Assembly: GCA_905221605.1 (NCBI GenBank)
Contig: CAJNDS010002805.1
Location: 207,501 to 271,500, forward strand
Reading direction: 5' to 3'
Length of the DNA: 64,000 nucleotides
DNA from: Symbiodinium natans
Lineage: Eukaryota > Sar > Dinophyceae > Suessiales > Symbiodiniaceae
The notes beneath the pieces are model-generated. The model was not told the origin of the DNA. It ran no database searches and was given only the letters and a program-made list of their open reading frames with translations. The stretch's first letter is position 1; the number at the start of each line of letters is the position of its first letter. The position numbers and the translations under genes are program-made. Positions 34,190 through 44,612 of this stretch are shown piece after piece.

Positions 34190-34410
34190 GATCCGAGTTT
34201 AGTTGCGCTCGACAGGGGCATGTTGGCAGGATCCGGACCATGGGAGACCACCGACCCAAACCGCGTGACACCCTCCCAACCCCGTCGCTCATGATCGGAG
34301 ACCGTGGAAGACCACGGACCCAAACCGCGTGGCACCCACCCGGCCCCAATTGCGCTCATGATCGGAGACCGTGGGAGACCACGGACCCAACCGCGTGACA
34401 CCAATCTAGC
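34190..34410 (+). repeat. ~70-bp tandem repeat, 3 copies
   Basis: The unit includes CATGATCGGAGACCGTGG, AGACCACGGACCCAAACCGC and GTGACACC. Copies lie near 34226, 34301 and 34365. Confidence 0.85.
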
Positions 34411-36880
34411 CAAGCGCGTGAGGAGATTTTTCTGAGGAGAGGACCCCAAACTGTTCCTGTTTGGGGAAAACAAAATAAATAAACAAGCCATAAGATTATT
34501 CGCATTCCTTTCCTTGCACAGTTCGTCTTGCATTGCTGTTGTAAATGACACATTGTATAGAAAACATAGTGCATTGTCGTGAACGATTACAATTGCACTT
34601 TTGTGTCACAGTGCACACCAATGATGTCATGTATTGGAGCCGCGCTCCAACTACATGATGCTCATCGACTCATCGATGTCCAACATGACAAGTCGGTATT
34701 TATCAGAACTCCGACAAAGGGACTGCGGCCTGTCGCTTGTCGAGGTCCAAACAGGTTCCAGGTACGTTTACGGGGAAACCCAGCTGGGACCGAGAACGTT
34801 CGAGAAGAGGCCCTAAACCCTCAACCCTACAAACCCGAAAACCCTTCACGCGCAACTAGCTTCAGAGCCATCCTTGCCCTGGAAGAGAGGGGAGTAAAGC
34901 GTCGTCGCGCCCAAGACACGGAACCGGACGCAGCCCACCTACACTTACACCCTACAAGCCCCATGCAATAGAGCTCAAACCCAACAACAGAATTGCAAAA
35001 TCTGCGAATATCTGCGAACCCAACGCCAGAAGTAAGCCTGGCCTTCGGCCAGTGGAAGAAGGCACAGGGAGGAAGGTCACAGAGAGGCTTTTTCGGGTCC
35101 AAACTTACGGTTTGGGGTTTAGCCTTTGGGTTCAGGGGAAGTCTCCGGAAAATTGAAATATTTGCTTGTCTGCAAGGGCTAGCACTTGCGCCAACACACT
35201 GTAGGCATCTCTCTACATCACTGCAGCGTCAACCTAATCAGGTCGGATTCCTGAGCCTGCGAGAACTGCACACGGGCGCTGCGCTCATGGGCTGATATAC
35301 ACCCGCCACCACGATGTCGTTTCGGGCAAAGGTCTACCTACAGAGCATTTCCACAACAGACGCGCGCAACACGCAGCTCCGGCAATCATCTTCTTTGGAT
35401 CCCGGAGTACTCAGAGAAGGCAGAGCGAGCTCTCCAAGAACAGAGACTGTCTTCGAAACACAAGGCCGGAAATCATTTCTCAAGCATACGGTCACTGATG
35501 TACCGGGATACACTTACACTTCTCGTACTCTGAGTACTCTGAATCATTCAACCCATGTCACTCCCGAAGTTCTCACAGCACTTTGACAGCACTCGGCGGG
35601 TCACAGAGATGCTGCACTACCTTCCTCGGCCAAGGCAGAGGCACAGAGGGAGAGGAGCGAGAGAGATACAGATAATTGTGTAAAGAGGTTTCTTCTTGGG
35701 GTCAAGAAGTCTGCTGCTCAAAGCTGTTTCAATCGCGCTCCTCCAGATCCAGCAGGAATCCTGAACCCTGAAGCTGGAGGCTCTGACCATCTGCCGCCTA
35801 TGACCGGCCGAAGCTCACTTTGGCCTCGGCTGGCTGGCCTGCGCGCACGACGGATGGCAACCAAACGCAAGAAGATCGACTGCTGCATACCATCAGTAGT
35901 GGCTGTCTGATTGCGTCTGATTGCATCGCCCTCTGGCCTTCCATTTCACTTTTACTCTTTCAGCTCACCTTCTGGAGCCCCTGCTCACGGAGCTCCATCG
36001 CGTGATTCGTGCCCACCTCGCGTAGGATGACAAGGCGCTTGCAAGACATTCTTCCGACATCTTCCCGATTCTATTCAGCCGCGGCTCTAAAAGCGGCCAG
36101 TTTCGTTTGCACATGCTCGCATGTTTGCATATGTTTGCATGCACTTGCGGCCATCGATATGCTTCGATATGTAACATGCACAATTACATTTTTACACAGC
36201 ACGTGGCCTGGAGTGATGACCAGCTCACATCGAAGCCTCAGTTCTCTGAGACCGTGTCAGTCTACGACGCTCACAAACGCACACGCAACATGGTACCCAT
36301 TGTGAATGCCTAGAGATCCATACGCGCTCAGGGGCGCCAAAGCCATTCCATCAAAGTACAATTTTTGAAAATGTGTACATTGCTGTGCGGTCGCAACTTG
36401 GGACTCACTCACGCATCGGCCTCCTCGACCAAGGAGGTGGGGCTGCATTTGCTCACCGGGCGACTGAAGGGCGCTTTTGTCTTGCTGTGCCGTCACGGGC
36501 CCGGGACTCACTCACTCGCTTTCCCCCTCTCGGGCTCATAACCATGGTGGCCGACCACGGAGCAAACAAAAACTGGCGGGCCTTGCCACACATTTACATA
36601 AGTCCATCGGGTGACCGCACAGCCGAAAAACAGCATGAAAACACACAAGCTGCTGCCGAGAAACTTCAAGGGCAAGCTCACCAGGAGATCCGCGTCAGAA
36701 AACTTACACAGGTAGCCGTGCTCCTGACTTGCACTTCCAGCGGGTACAAAGCGAGAGCTGGGAAATGTGGCAACCCAAGTGTGGGTTTTAACGCTCACAC
36801 AGGCCTCCAGTTTGAGGGCCAGCACTCGGGCTCTTGCAGAACTGCATATGTGCTTTGGCGCCACCCATCCCTGGCCATTC
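34410..36880. other. Unique sequence, no confident gene
   Basis: 35290-35490 is a diverged partial copy of 13465-13690 (shared CATCTTCTTTGGATCC and CTCTCCAAGAACAG). The rest has short open frames on both strands without a recognised motif. Confidence 0.45.
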
Positions 36881-36889
36881 ATGGGTCAC

Positions 36890-37263
36890 TCACATGCTCT
36901 GAGACATCCAGCTGAATGAAATTGAGCCCCAATAACATTGAGCCGCCTCGCGAAAAAGCGGAATCACAAAGCGTGGGAAGTCGAACGCTTCGTCGGCGGC
37001 AGCAGCTTCCTCGTCTTGAGCATCAGCGTGTACCCCAGACCGAGACCTGCGTCCGAAGGCTGACAAACAGAAGCGAATCCACTCACTCCACACGCCATGT
37101 GCACGAACAAATCCAGATATCGAAAAAGTGCATTGCTTGTTTCTGTCCAATCATCGAATGTCATCAGGCACTGCGGATTGAGGCCCTGACGCCACCGCCT
37201 CACGGGAACAGAGGATTGCAACCGTAGGTCTCTCTCATCCCAGGCAAGGCTAGCTTCTTGCAA
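36890..37263 (-). CDS. Exon-like fragments, unknown protein
   Basis: The minus frame has TFDDWTETSNALFRYLDLFV then HMACG, followed by a canonical-looking donor GTGAGTGG. In another frame after TTTGTCAG, further coding-like sequence appears: DAQDEEAAAADEAFDFPRFV and IPLFREAAQCYWG. The arrangement fits two exons with a short intron. No family recognised. Confidence 0.35.
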
Positions 37264-37536
37264 GGTGTCAGGTGCGAATTGGTGCCAGAGTCAAAACAAT
37301 CACAACCGCCAGGTTGAGAAACTGATCAGCCAGATCAGGGTGGATTAGTGTGTTTGGGTGGGGCGGCAGGGGGTGCGGCCATTTCAAAGAGCCGGGCTAT
37401 GACCGGACAAGTGCCTGGAAATGCTCCTCGATTTGATCAAGCACTTGAGCCAGGAAAGTGTAGAACTCAGGCCACCTTGGGCTTCAAGAGGCTTTGCAAA
37501 CAGGACCGGCGCTAATATATCCACGAAAACTCTCGC

Positions 37537-37720
37537 TCACGTCAGCAATGGGCCACGCGGAGCTAGGGAGAACTCAGCATACTTCAGCCAAGCTCTGTGA
37601 TTCCGAGCGCCACACCTCTGGGTCACACCAAGGACCACGTTCTGGCTGAGGGCCTTGGCCCTTGTAAGTTGGGTACTGCGAGGAACGCCGTTTATGGGAA
37701 GGTCCAGACCTGAGTTTGGC
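37537..37720 (-). CDS. Exon-like fragment, unknown protein
   Basis: The minus frame reads HSRPNSGLDLPINGVPRSTQ, then LTRAKALSQNVVLGVTQRCG and ARNHRAWLKYAEFSLAP. It is downstream of the CCCH exon at 38.1 kb on the same strand and could belong to that gene. Function unknown. Confidence 0.3.
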
Positions 37721-38108
37721 CGTGAATGGATGATCCACAGCACAAGCACATGAGTGAGTGGGCTTTTGCTACTGTGTCATGTTGCTTGTCTCATTCTATA
37801 GGCATTCTAAAGGCATTCGAGGCCCCGCCGCCAGCATATGCCCTCCGTGCCCTTGGTCTCTTGAGGCTAAGACTTCCGTTTGGCAGCTGGAGCGGCGGGT
37901 GCTGCCACCTTCAACAGAGCACTTGGAGAAAAATGGTACTTAATAACCCATTACAACTGTACTGGTAACTGTACTTCTAACCATATTTAGGGCACTTAAG
38001 GGGCTTATAAGTGGGTGGTCAGTGTAGTTTAAATCGGCTAAGAAATACCATGAACCTCCAAGCAGTGGCAGCAGCGTTGCATCTGAGCATCGAGGCGCTA
38101 GGCCTTGC

Positions 38109-38176
38109 CTGCACGTCTCCCCTCTCGGACAGAAGCCTTTCTTCTGCACCCAATCCCAGCACGTGTCCCACGTGTC
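38109..38176 (-). CDS. Exon with CCCH-type zinc-finger core
   Basis: A 68-nt exon candidate lies between a good acceptor (CTGCATGCAG, then GACACG) and a GC donor (GTGCAG, then GCAAGG). It reads DTWDTCWDWVQKKGFCPRGE, then TCR. The spacing C-x9-C-x5-C matches the start of CCCH zinc fingers of RNA-binding proteins. The final His would have to come from the next exon. GC donors are known in dinoflagellate genes. The short length keeps this tentative. Confidence 0.45.
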
Positions 38177-38179
38177 CTG

Positions 38180-39078
38180 CATGCAGTAGGGCAAGCAAGC
38201 GGGGTTGAAAGTTTCGGGTTCTTAGGGTTCTGGGGACATGGGCATTCCTAATGACCAAAAAGCAGGATGCAGCTTGCAGCCAAAAATGCCTACACCCTAT
38301 GAAATCAAGAGCATACGCCATTTTAAATTCCTTTGAGCGATTATTATTTATGTCTCCATTGATGTACTTTAAGGAAAAGTAGATGAATAAATAAAGAAGC
38401 AAACAGCAACTTGTCGGCCCCTGCCGACTGCCCGTTGGAGTTGTCGACGCCCTTTCTTGAGTTCGGGGAGGGGTCTGGTCATGGCAGCTGGATTCAGGTC
38501 TGTCAGGGCTTTGATATTCATCACGACACAGACTCTACGGGAAACCTTCTTCGATGTTCGCCAACCCTCGCGGACTCTCGCGGAAGCCGTTTCAAAGCAA
38601 AACCCCAGGCCCCCGCATGGTTTCACGCGGAAGCTATGCTGTTACCCCTGCTTTGTTCCTATAAGCTTTCGGAAACGACGGTAGGCATGCGGACAAAGCC
38701 CTATGGCAGAAAAACTGCAGCAACACGTAAAAGAGTCGCGAAACATTACTCCATTGACGCCCACACAGACTTTCGCCAACACATGTTCAAGCTTCTGAAA
38801 ATGTCCTGTTTATATGCACCACCCCCCGCCGAGGAAATTTCATGCCCAGGTGATCTGGGAAGTTGCAGTTATCTCAGGCTTGGGGGCGATGTGGGCCTCA
38901 GGGGCGGGTTTGGGGCTTTCGGGTGTTCCACTAAAGGCCCTGCAATGCAGCGATTTTTCATGTCAGATTCAGAATCCAGCCTGCAGGGTCTGCATGGGCT
39001 CCTTCTTCTCCTCACCAGCTCGCTCGCACTCTCCCCGCAGCCTCCAAGTGAGAGCCAGAACTGGGAGAAAAGGGTTTA
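38180..39078. other. Unresolved, open frames on both strands
   Basis: A 222-codon plus-strand open frame (38411-39079) and a minus-strand one (38626-38369, with TASARVREGWRTSKKVSRRV and ALTDLNPAAMTRPLPELKKG) overlap. I cannot decide which, if either, is real; the minus frame fits the strand bias of the window better. Confidence 0.3.
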
Positions 39079-39257
39079 GGGTTCAGGGTTTAGGGTTTAG
39101 GGTCTAGGGTCTAGGGTCCAGGGTCCAGGGTCTAGGGTCTAGGGTCTAGGGTCTAGGGTCTAGGGTTTAGAGTTTAGGGTTTAGGGTTTTGGGTTTCGGG
39201 TTTAGGGTTTAGGGTTTAGGGTTTAGGGTTTAGGGTTTAGGGTTTAGGGTTTAGGGT

Positions 39258-39324
<67 letters not shown>

Positions 39325-39375
39325 GGTTTAGGGTTTAGGGTTTAGGGTTTAGGCTTTAGGGTTCAGGGTTTAGGG
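39068..39375 (+). repeat. Interstitial telomeric array with variant blocks
   Basis: TTTAGGG repeats with homogeneous variant blocks: TCTAGGG (about 39090-39160) and about ten consecutive TTGAGGG (about 39254-39325), flanked by standard units. Uniform variant blocks point to local amplification rather than direct telomerase synthesis. Confidence 0.95.
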
Positions 39376-39670
39376 GACGCAGGTCACATGGCCTGTCTAT
39401 CTCCAGCTTCAGCGACTCGGCCTCCCCGTAGTCCTTGAAAGATCAGCTCAGAAATGCTGCCAGGCATTCACCGGCACTGAAATCGGCCGTCCTCGTTTTC
39501 CACCGCAGCCCGCTTCTTCTCCTGGCAGGACACCGGGTCATCCCCTGCCAGTACCAACAATAGACATCATCCGAATAGACACTCCCAAGACTCTGCTCTT
39601 GCACTCGCAAGGAAACAACCCTGGACCAAGACCATCCTTGACGCGTCTATTTCAACCCTTCATGAGCCAC

Positions 39671-39752
39671 TATATATATATATGTGTGTATGTATGTATA
39701 TGTATATATATGTATATGTATATTATATACATATATATATATGTGTCTATAG
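39671..39752. repeat. AT microsatellite
   Basis: TATATATG and TGTATATG words. Similar tracts lie at 42660-43017, 45540-45690, 59910-59936 and 60693-60955. Confidence 0.9.
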
Positions 39753-39951
39753 ATATGAACGTTCATAAACAAAGCCAAACAACGCCTCGAGCTCACCGAT
39801 CCGCAGGCCTTGGCAAGGCTGCCAAGGGCCCAAGGAACGACAGCACCGGGGCGCAGCTTGCAGAAGCCGAAATACCCCTAAGCCCTAAGCCCTAAGCCCT
39901 AAACCCTAAACCCTAAACCCTAAATCCTAAACCCTAAACATTCACTCGCCT

Positions 39952-40062
39952 CTGTGTTGCACAAGGCGGCCGCCTTTCTGCTTCAGCATCAAGATGGCGT
40001 CCTTGCACCGCTTCGCCCCGCCGTAGTCCTTGGACCATGTGATCTTGGAACTCCGAGTCTCA
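39952..40062 (-). CDS. Exon-like segment between telomeric arrays
   Basis: The minus frame reads TRSSKITWSKDYGGAKRCKD, then AILMLKQKGGRLVQH. CCCTAAA arrays border it on both sides. A related phrase, SFKDYGEAESLKLEIDR, is readable at about 39385-39440. The shared KDYG-x-A pattern hints at a repeated domain, possibly AP2-like, but this is weak. A donor GCGA then GTGAATG follows. Confidence 0.35.
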
Positions 40063-40146
40063 TCCCTAAACCTTAAAACCTAAACCCAAAACCCTAAACC
40101 GTGAACCCTGAACCCTGAACCCGGAACCCTAAACCAGACCCGAAGG

Positions 40147-40232
40147 AAGACAGTCCTCTGTTTCGACGCACTGCTGCTTCTCCAGCACCAAGTTTCGCAG
40201 CCGCTCCAGCATCTTGGCCTTGCCATCCAGAG
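40147..40232 (-). CDS. Exon-like segment between telomeric arrays
   Basis: The minus frame reads DGKAKMLERLRNLVLEKQQC, then VETEDC. It is a short amphipathic helix, upstream of the segment at 39.95 kb on the same strand. CCCTAAA repeats lie on its left and TTTAGGG on its right. Confidence 0.35.
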
Positions 40233-40319
40233 CTCGACTTCACAGGCGTTTGGGGGGTTTAGGGTTAAGGGTTTAGGGTTTAGGGTTTGGGGTTTGGGGT
40301 TTGGGGTTTGGGGGTTTAG

Positions 40320-40464
40320 GTGCGCCGCAAGGACGTGCCTTGCAGCGGTTGCCTTCTTGAGCTTGCTCTATACTGCAGGCTGCAGTTTTCAGGCTGCAGT
40401 TCGAGGCATGGACGTACTTGGTCTCATCCAAGTCGGCTAGGTCGGCTAGATCAGTCACGACCAT
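40320..40464 (-). CDS. Exon-like segment between telomeric arrays
   Basis: The minus frame reads MVVTDLADLADLDETKYVHA, then SNCSLKTAACSIEQAQEGNR, and runs directly into TTTGGGG-type repeats. Coding-like; function unknown. Confidence 0.35.
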
Positions 40465-40683
40465 GGCAGGCAGACTTTTAAAAACAATTGCGCCATTCTT
40501 GGGCCTTTGACTTCGGGGGAGGGGGTGGGGGGGGCAAGAGGGGGAACCTTTTCAATGACTTCCCCGGCCCATACCGACGAACCATTATCCGACCGACAAG
40601 GCCCGGGACGGCCTTGCGACCTAAACCCTAGATGTGGGGTTTGGGGTTTAGGGTTTAGGGCTTAGGGCTTAGGGCTTTTGAAC

Positions 40684-40765
40684 TCTACTTGGTGGCTCAC
40701 GGATGCCTTTGAAATTGTCGGCGGCTGTCTCGGAGTTGGGGTCAACCACCCTGCAAGCTCCCCAA
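40684..40765 (-). CDS. Exon-like segment between telomeric arrays
   Basis: The minus frame reads RVVDPNSETAADNFKGIREP, then PSRV. Short, without resolved splice sites. Confidence 0.25.
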
Positions 40766-42000
40766 CGCATAAACCCATAAAGACCCCAAAATCCCGAAAC
40801 CCTAAACCCCAAACCCTAAACCCTAAACCTTGCCAAGCTCTCTAAGCCAGAAGTCCATCTTAAAAACTCCGGGACTCGTCGTCTGCTTGGGTGCCCGGCA
40901 TCGCTGGCTAGTCCAGAGCTGAAGCCCTGCAATTTGTTAGGGTTTAGGGTTTAGGGTTTAGGGTTTGGGGTTTCGGGTTTAGGGTGCTGATGCTTTTGAG
41001 ATACTGATTGATGGCAATACTTACTCAGTTGTTTGACCTTCTTGGGATGTGCTCATGTTGAGTTGATGCCCGTATGGCTGTACTTCTTGCACAACCAGAT
41101 GTTCACCAGGTATGCTGCGCAAAGAATGCTTAAAAGGACCTCTCCCAATTCTCCGAGAGTGAAGGTGCCCGTCTTTGTGGCTGACTTGCGGCTCTCTATG
41201 CTAAGGCATACACATTCGGCGCGCAGCCGCTCGTCATCATCGACCTCAAGACATGTCTAAGACAGGAGCAAGGGGTGGTGAGGGGTTCTGGTAAAAGGGG
41301 CGAGCTTGAGGTACATGATGGCTGCCCCAGGAGCGCGGAGTGTTGTCTCCAACTCAACTTGCCATTTTGTGTTGCCCGCCCATTGTCAAAGAGCCCCAAC
41401 TGCCGCAACCATGCCTACATGGAGAAACCCTAAACCCTAAACCCTACACCCTAAACCCTAAACCCTGCCACACGACCTGGCACAATACAACAACGACGCC
41501 ATGCTGGAAGGCACGCGGAGCTGTCAGCATGTCTGCAACACTGTCCTTGGCTCAGGAGCCCCACAAGCACCCTTACGCAACCCTGAAGCCTCGAAATCTC
41601 CCCTAAACCCTCAACCCTCAACCCTCAACCCTCAACCCTAAACCCTAATAAAGTTTGAAAACACTGCTCCAGGGACCGGGCCCTGCTGGCTCGGTGCCTT
41701 AGGGGGTTTAGGGTCTAGGGTCTAGGGTTTAGGTTCAGGGCTTAGGGTTTAGGGTTTAGGGTTTAGGGTTTGGGGTTCGGGATTTAGGGTTTAGAGTTTT
41801 TCGGTTTTAAGGTTTAGGGATGTTTAAGGGATTCCTGGTTTGGGGCTTGCGGCTTGTGGGGTGCGGCAGGGCTCATGGTTTTCGTAGGGCGTTTGGGCAG
41901 GGCTGCAGGCGTCAGAGGTTTTCAAGGGCTTCAGGGCTTAGGGCTATTTTTCAGGGTTTACGGTTGAAGAGTTAGAGGGTTATCAGGTTTACAAAGGGTT

Positions 42001-42125
42001 GTAGGGTTATGTAGTATAGGGTTTATATAGGGTTTATATAGGGTTTATGTAGGGTTCATATAGGGTTCATATAGGGTTCATATAGGGTTTCTATAGGGTG
42101 TACATAGGGTTGTAGGGTTTATATG
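42001..42125 (+). repeat. ~12-bp variant of the telomeric repeat
   Basis: Repeated GGGTTTATATA, then GGGTTCATATA three times, drifting to GGGTTTCTATA. It appears to be TTTAGGG with an inserted TATA, locally amplified. Confidence 0.8.
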
Positions 42126-42659
42126 GGCATGGGTTCTAGGGTTTAGCGTTTGGGGCTATAGGGTTTTCTCTCTGTCGGAGAATGAAGCAGAATCTGGGAC
42201 GCCTGCCAGGGTTCGGCCTCGCAGCAGGACAGGTTTGCTTCGGGTTTCGGGTTTGGGGTTTGGGGTTCAGGGTTTAGGGCTTTAGGGTTTAGAGTTTTTT
42301 GGGTCAGGGCTGAAGGACCCCCAAAAGGGCACGAAGCGACTGCCAAGAGAACATCCCTAAACCCTCAAGCTCTACTTAACGCCATGAAGGTCCTGAGCAT
42401 GACCATGCTGGGCTGGCTCAGCTCAAGGCATCATCCCTGATTCTTGCTCGCCGGTGGCGCCATAGTTCGTAGCGGGCTTGGCCTCGAGTCTGTGTGGACT
42501 TGAAGTCGAGGGGGCCAGTTGTTTGGGTTTGGGGTTCAAGGCTCAGGAAGGTACTCGCTCGCTGCCCATGAAACTACAAAGCGCGCTTGCTTGCGACCCT
42601 CTGAATGCTTTCTTCCGCCCTGTGGACTACGCAGGATGCAGCTTGCAGCAGCACACATC

Positions 42660-43017
42660 TGTGTGTATGTGTATATATATATACGCACATCTGTCCATGG
42701 ACACACACATATATATATATATATATATGTAGTATATATATATATATATTATATATATATATATGTATATATGTATATATGTATATATATCTATGTATAT
42801 ATGTATATATATGTATATATGTATATATATATATGTATATATGTATATATGTATATATGTATATATGTATATATGTATATATGTATATATGTATATATGT
42901 ATATATGTATATATGTATATATGTATATATGTATATATGTATATATGTATATATGTATGTATATGTATATATATATATGTATATATGTATGTATATATAT
43001 ATATATATATATATATG
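42660..43017. repeat. (ATGTATAT)n microsatellite, ~350 bp
   Basis: The 8-bp unit ATGTATAT dominates 42765-42960, with TATA runs at both ends. Tyr/Ile repeat frames on both strands are by-products. Confidence 0.95.
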
Positions 43018-43429
43018 ATGCGGGCTCGCGGTTCGCCGCCCTCAAGAGGCGGGCTGAAAGCTCCGACGGCTGTGGCGAGGCCCGGGGAGTGCCCTGAAAG
43101 CGGAAGGTTTAGGGTTCAGGGTTTAGGGTTCAGGGTTTAGGGTTTAGGGGTCAGGGTTTAGGGTTCAGGTTCAGGGTTTAGGGTTTAGGGTTTAGGGTTT
43201 AGGGTTTAGGGTTTAGGGTTCAGGGTTTAGGGCTTAGGGTTCCGGGTTTAGGGTTTAGGCTTTAGGGTTTCTGTAGCTCTGCAGGACTCTGTAGGGCGGG
43301 GTATTAAGAAGGCTTGGGCTTGTACAGGTGGCTACCAGCGACACTCGGTTGACACAGGATGTCATGTGAAAAAGACCGGCCACACAGAAACGAACGCGAA
43401 CGTGTGCTTACATCGAGAACGGTTAAGGC

Positions 43430-43623
43430 ATGTCAAAACGCGAGGACTCGACTGCCACGGCCACGTGCAGCTTCCCAAAGAAAGTTGACCGTTTGGTCGG
43501 GTTTAGGGAGGTGCGCGCAAAATGATCGCATGGCACCTCAACAAGCCCGCGAAGTGCGGCGTCCTCAGGGAGCTCAGCTACGACCGAGGCCGGGGCGTCA
43601 AACTCTGCCGCATGTGCAGGCAC
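43430..43623 (-). CDS. Exon-like pair split by a telomeric unit
   Basis: The minus frame reads MPAHAAEFDAPASVVAELPE, then DAALRGLVEVPCDHFARTSL. It then crosses one CCCTAAACCC unit in frame and continues KRSTFFGKLHVAVAVESSRF. A telomeric unit inside an open frame may mark a tiny repeat insertion or an unspliced intron scar. Function unknown. Confidence 0.35.
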
Positions 43624-43964
43624 ATTCTTGACTTGAGGAAACCCGAACTAGTGGGCTCCTCATTTGGGTCCGCCTGTCATTTAGCCCCTTTAAACAAGGA
43701 TGAGGGACCATACTAAGGGCCCATGGTTCCACCCTTAGACTAACTCAGGGTTTCGGGCAAATTTCTGGGGTCCACGTGTGCCTTTTTGTGAAAAACTCCT
43801 ACTGTACTCTGGAGGCCTATCTACGATAAGAGGGAAACATGGGTTCACCTTCAGATTTGTCTTTCAAAGGACTTTACCATAGCAAACCCTTTCAGAACCC
43901 CACAAAGAAACTTGCCATGCAGAAATCTTACACCACCCTCTTAAAAAACCTGAGCTGTGCTCTA

Positions 43965-43967
<3 letters not shown>

Positions 43968-43996
<29 letters not shown>
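43968..43996 (+). repeat. (TC)n microsatellite
   Basis: About 13 consecutive TC units within a pyrimidine-rich stretch. Confidence 0.9.
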
Positions 43997-43999
<3 letters not shown>

Positions 44000-44439
44000 G
44001 CACAATGCCCAAAACAAGTCGTGAAATGGGCCCTGATCCCTAAACCCCTTATCCTCCCCCTGTAAACCAGGATTTAGGGTTTAGGGTTGAGGGTTTAGGG
44101 TTTAGGGCTTAAGGCTTAGCTTTGATGGTTGAAAGGTTGGGAGTTTAGGATGGCTTATGATAGATCAGGAGGAGTCTAGCGGGTTTTCTTTGGGGTTTAG
44201 GGCCCTAGGTGTGGTTTTCGAAAACAAAGCAACACTCTGAGAATCTCCTGCGCACAGTTGAACATCCACCCTGCCCCCTTTCCAAACTGCCAAACATCCC
44301 CCAATACTGTACGCTGGTGCTGCAGAGGGTCCCTGCTGAATATTCGGAACGAGGGTTTGGGGTTTTAGGGAATAAGGGATCGGGCTTAGGGATTAGGGGG
44401 TCGGGTGGAGGGGGAATTTCCGTACAGTAGGTGACCCGA

Positions 44440-44612
44440 AAACCTGGACAACGTCTGACACTGTCCGGTGAGAAGTTCATCTGCATGGTCATCTGGACGG
44501 GCAGTTGGGAAAAAACAGACGGCGCCTGCAAATCGCGCCGCAACTTTTCTTGCAGCGCCTCGAGGAAGGCGTCCACCTCACACCATCTCTCACGGGTCGA
44601 GCTGTGACATGT
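44440..44612 (-). CDS. Exon-like segment between telomeric arrays
   Basis: The minus frame reads RERWCEVDAFLEALQEKLRR, then DLQAPSVFSQLPVQMTMQMN and FSPDSVRRCPG. It is one of the most protein-like segments of the mosaic, with a clean amphipathic helix. CCCTAAA arrays follow on the right. No family recognised. Confidence 0.45.

Larger units (their letters stand above)
29580..34190. repeat. Dispersed composite repeat family
   Basis: One set of words recurs in the same order. These are CAGAACACTG, GAGGTTTGTCGTATGTCCCC, TCCCTTCGTGCTCGTA, CAGAGAGGCGTCTTGGTTGG, GACCGAGCGTGTTCAACTAG and AGCACCCAAGTTTTGGGG. Copies start near 29582, 29944, 31560, 31893, 32640, 32905 and 33795. Inverted copies are at 32205-32325 and 33405-33577. 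Subrepeats include a ~200-bp tandem unit at 30689-31160 and TAATCGTGGCCCTATAG at 32098 and 33280. No transposase is seen. Confidence 0.85.

Noticed and set aside
42478-43140. Tyr/Ile-repeat open frames
   Set aside because: Translation of the ATGTATAT microsatellite, open on both strands.
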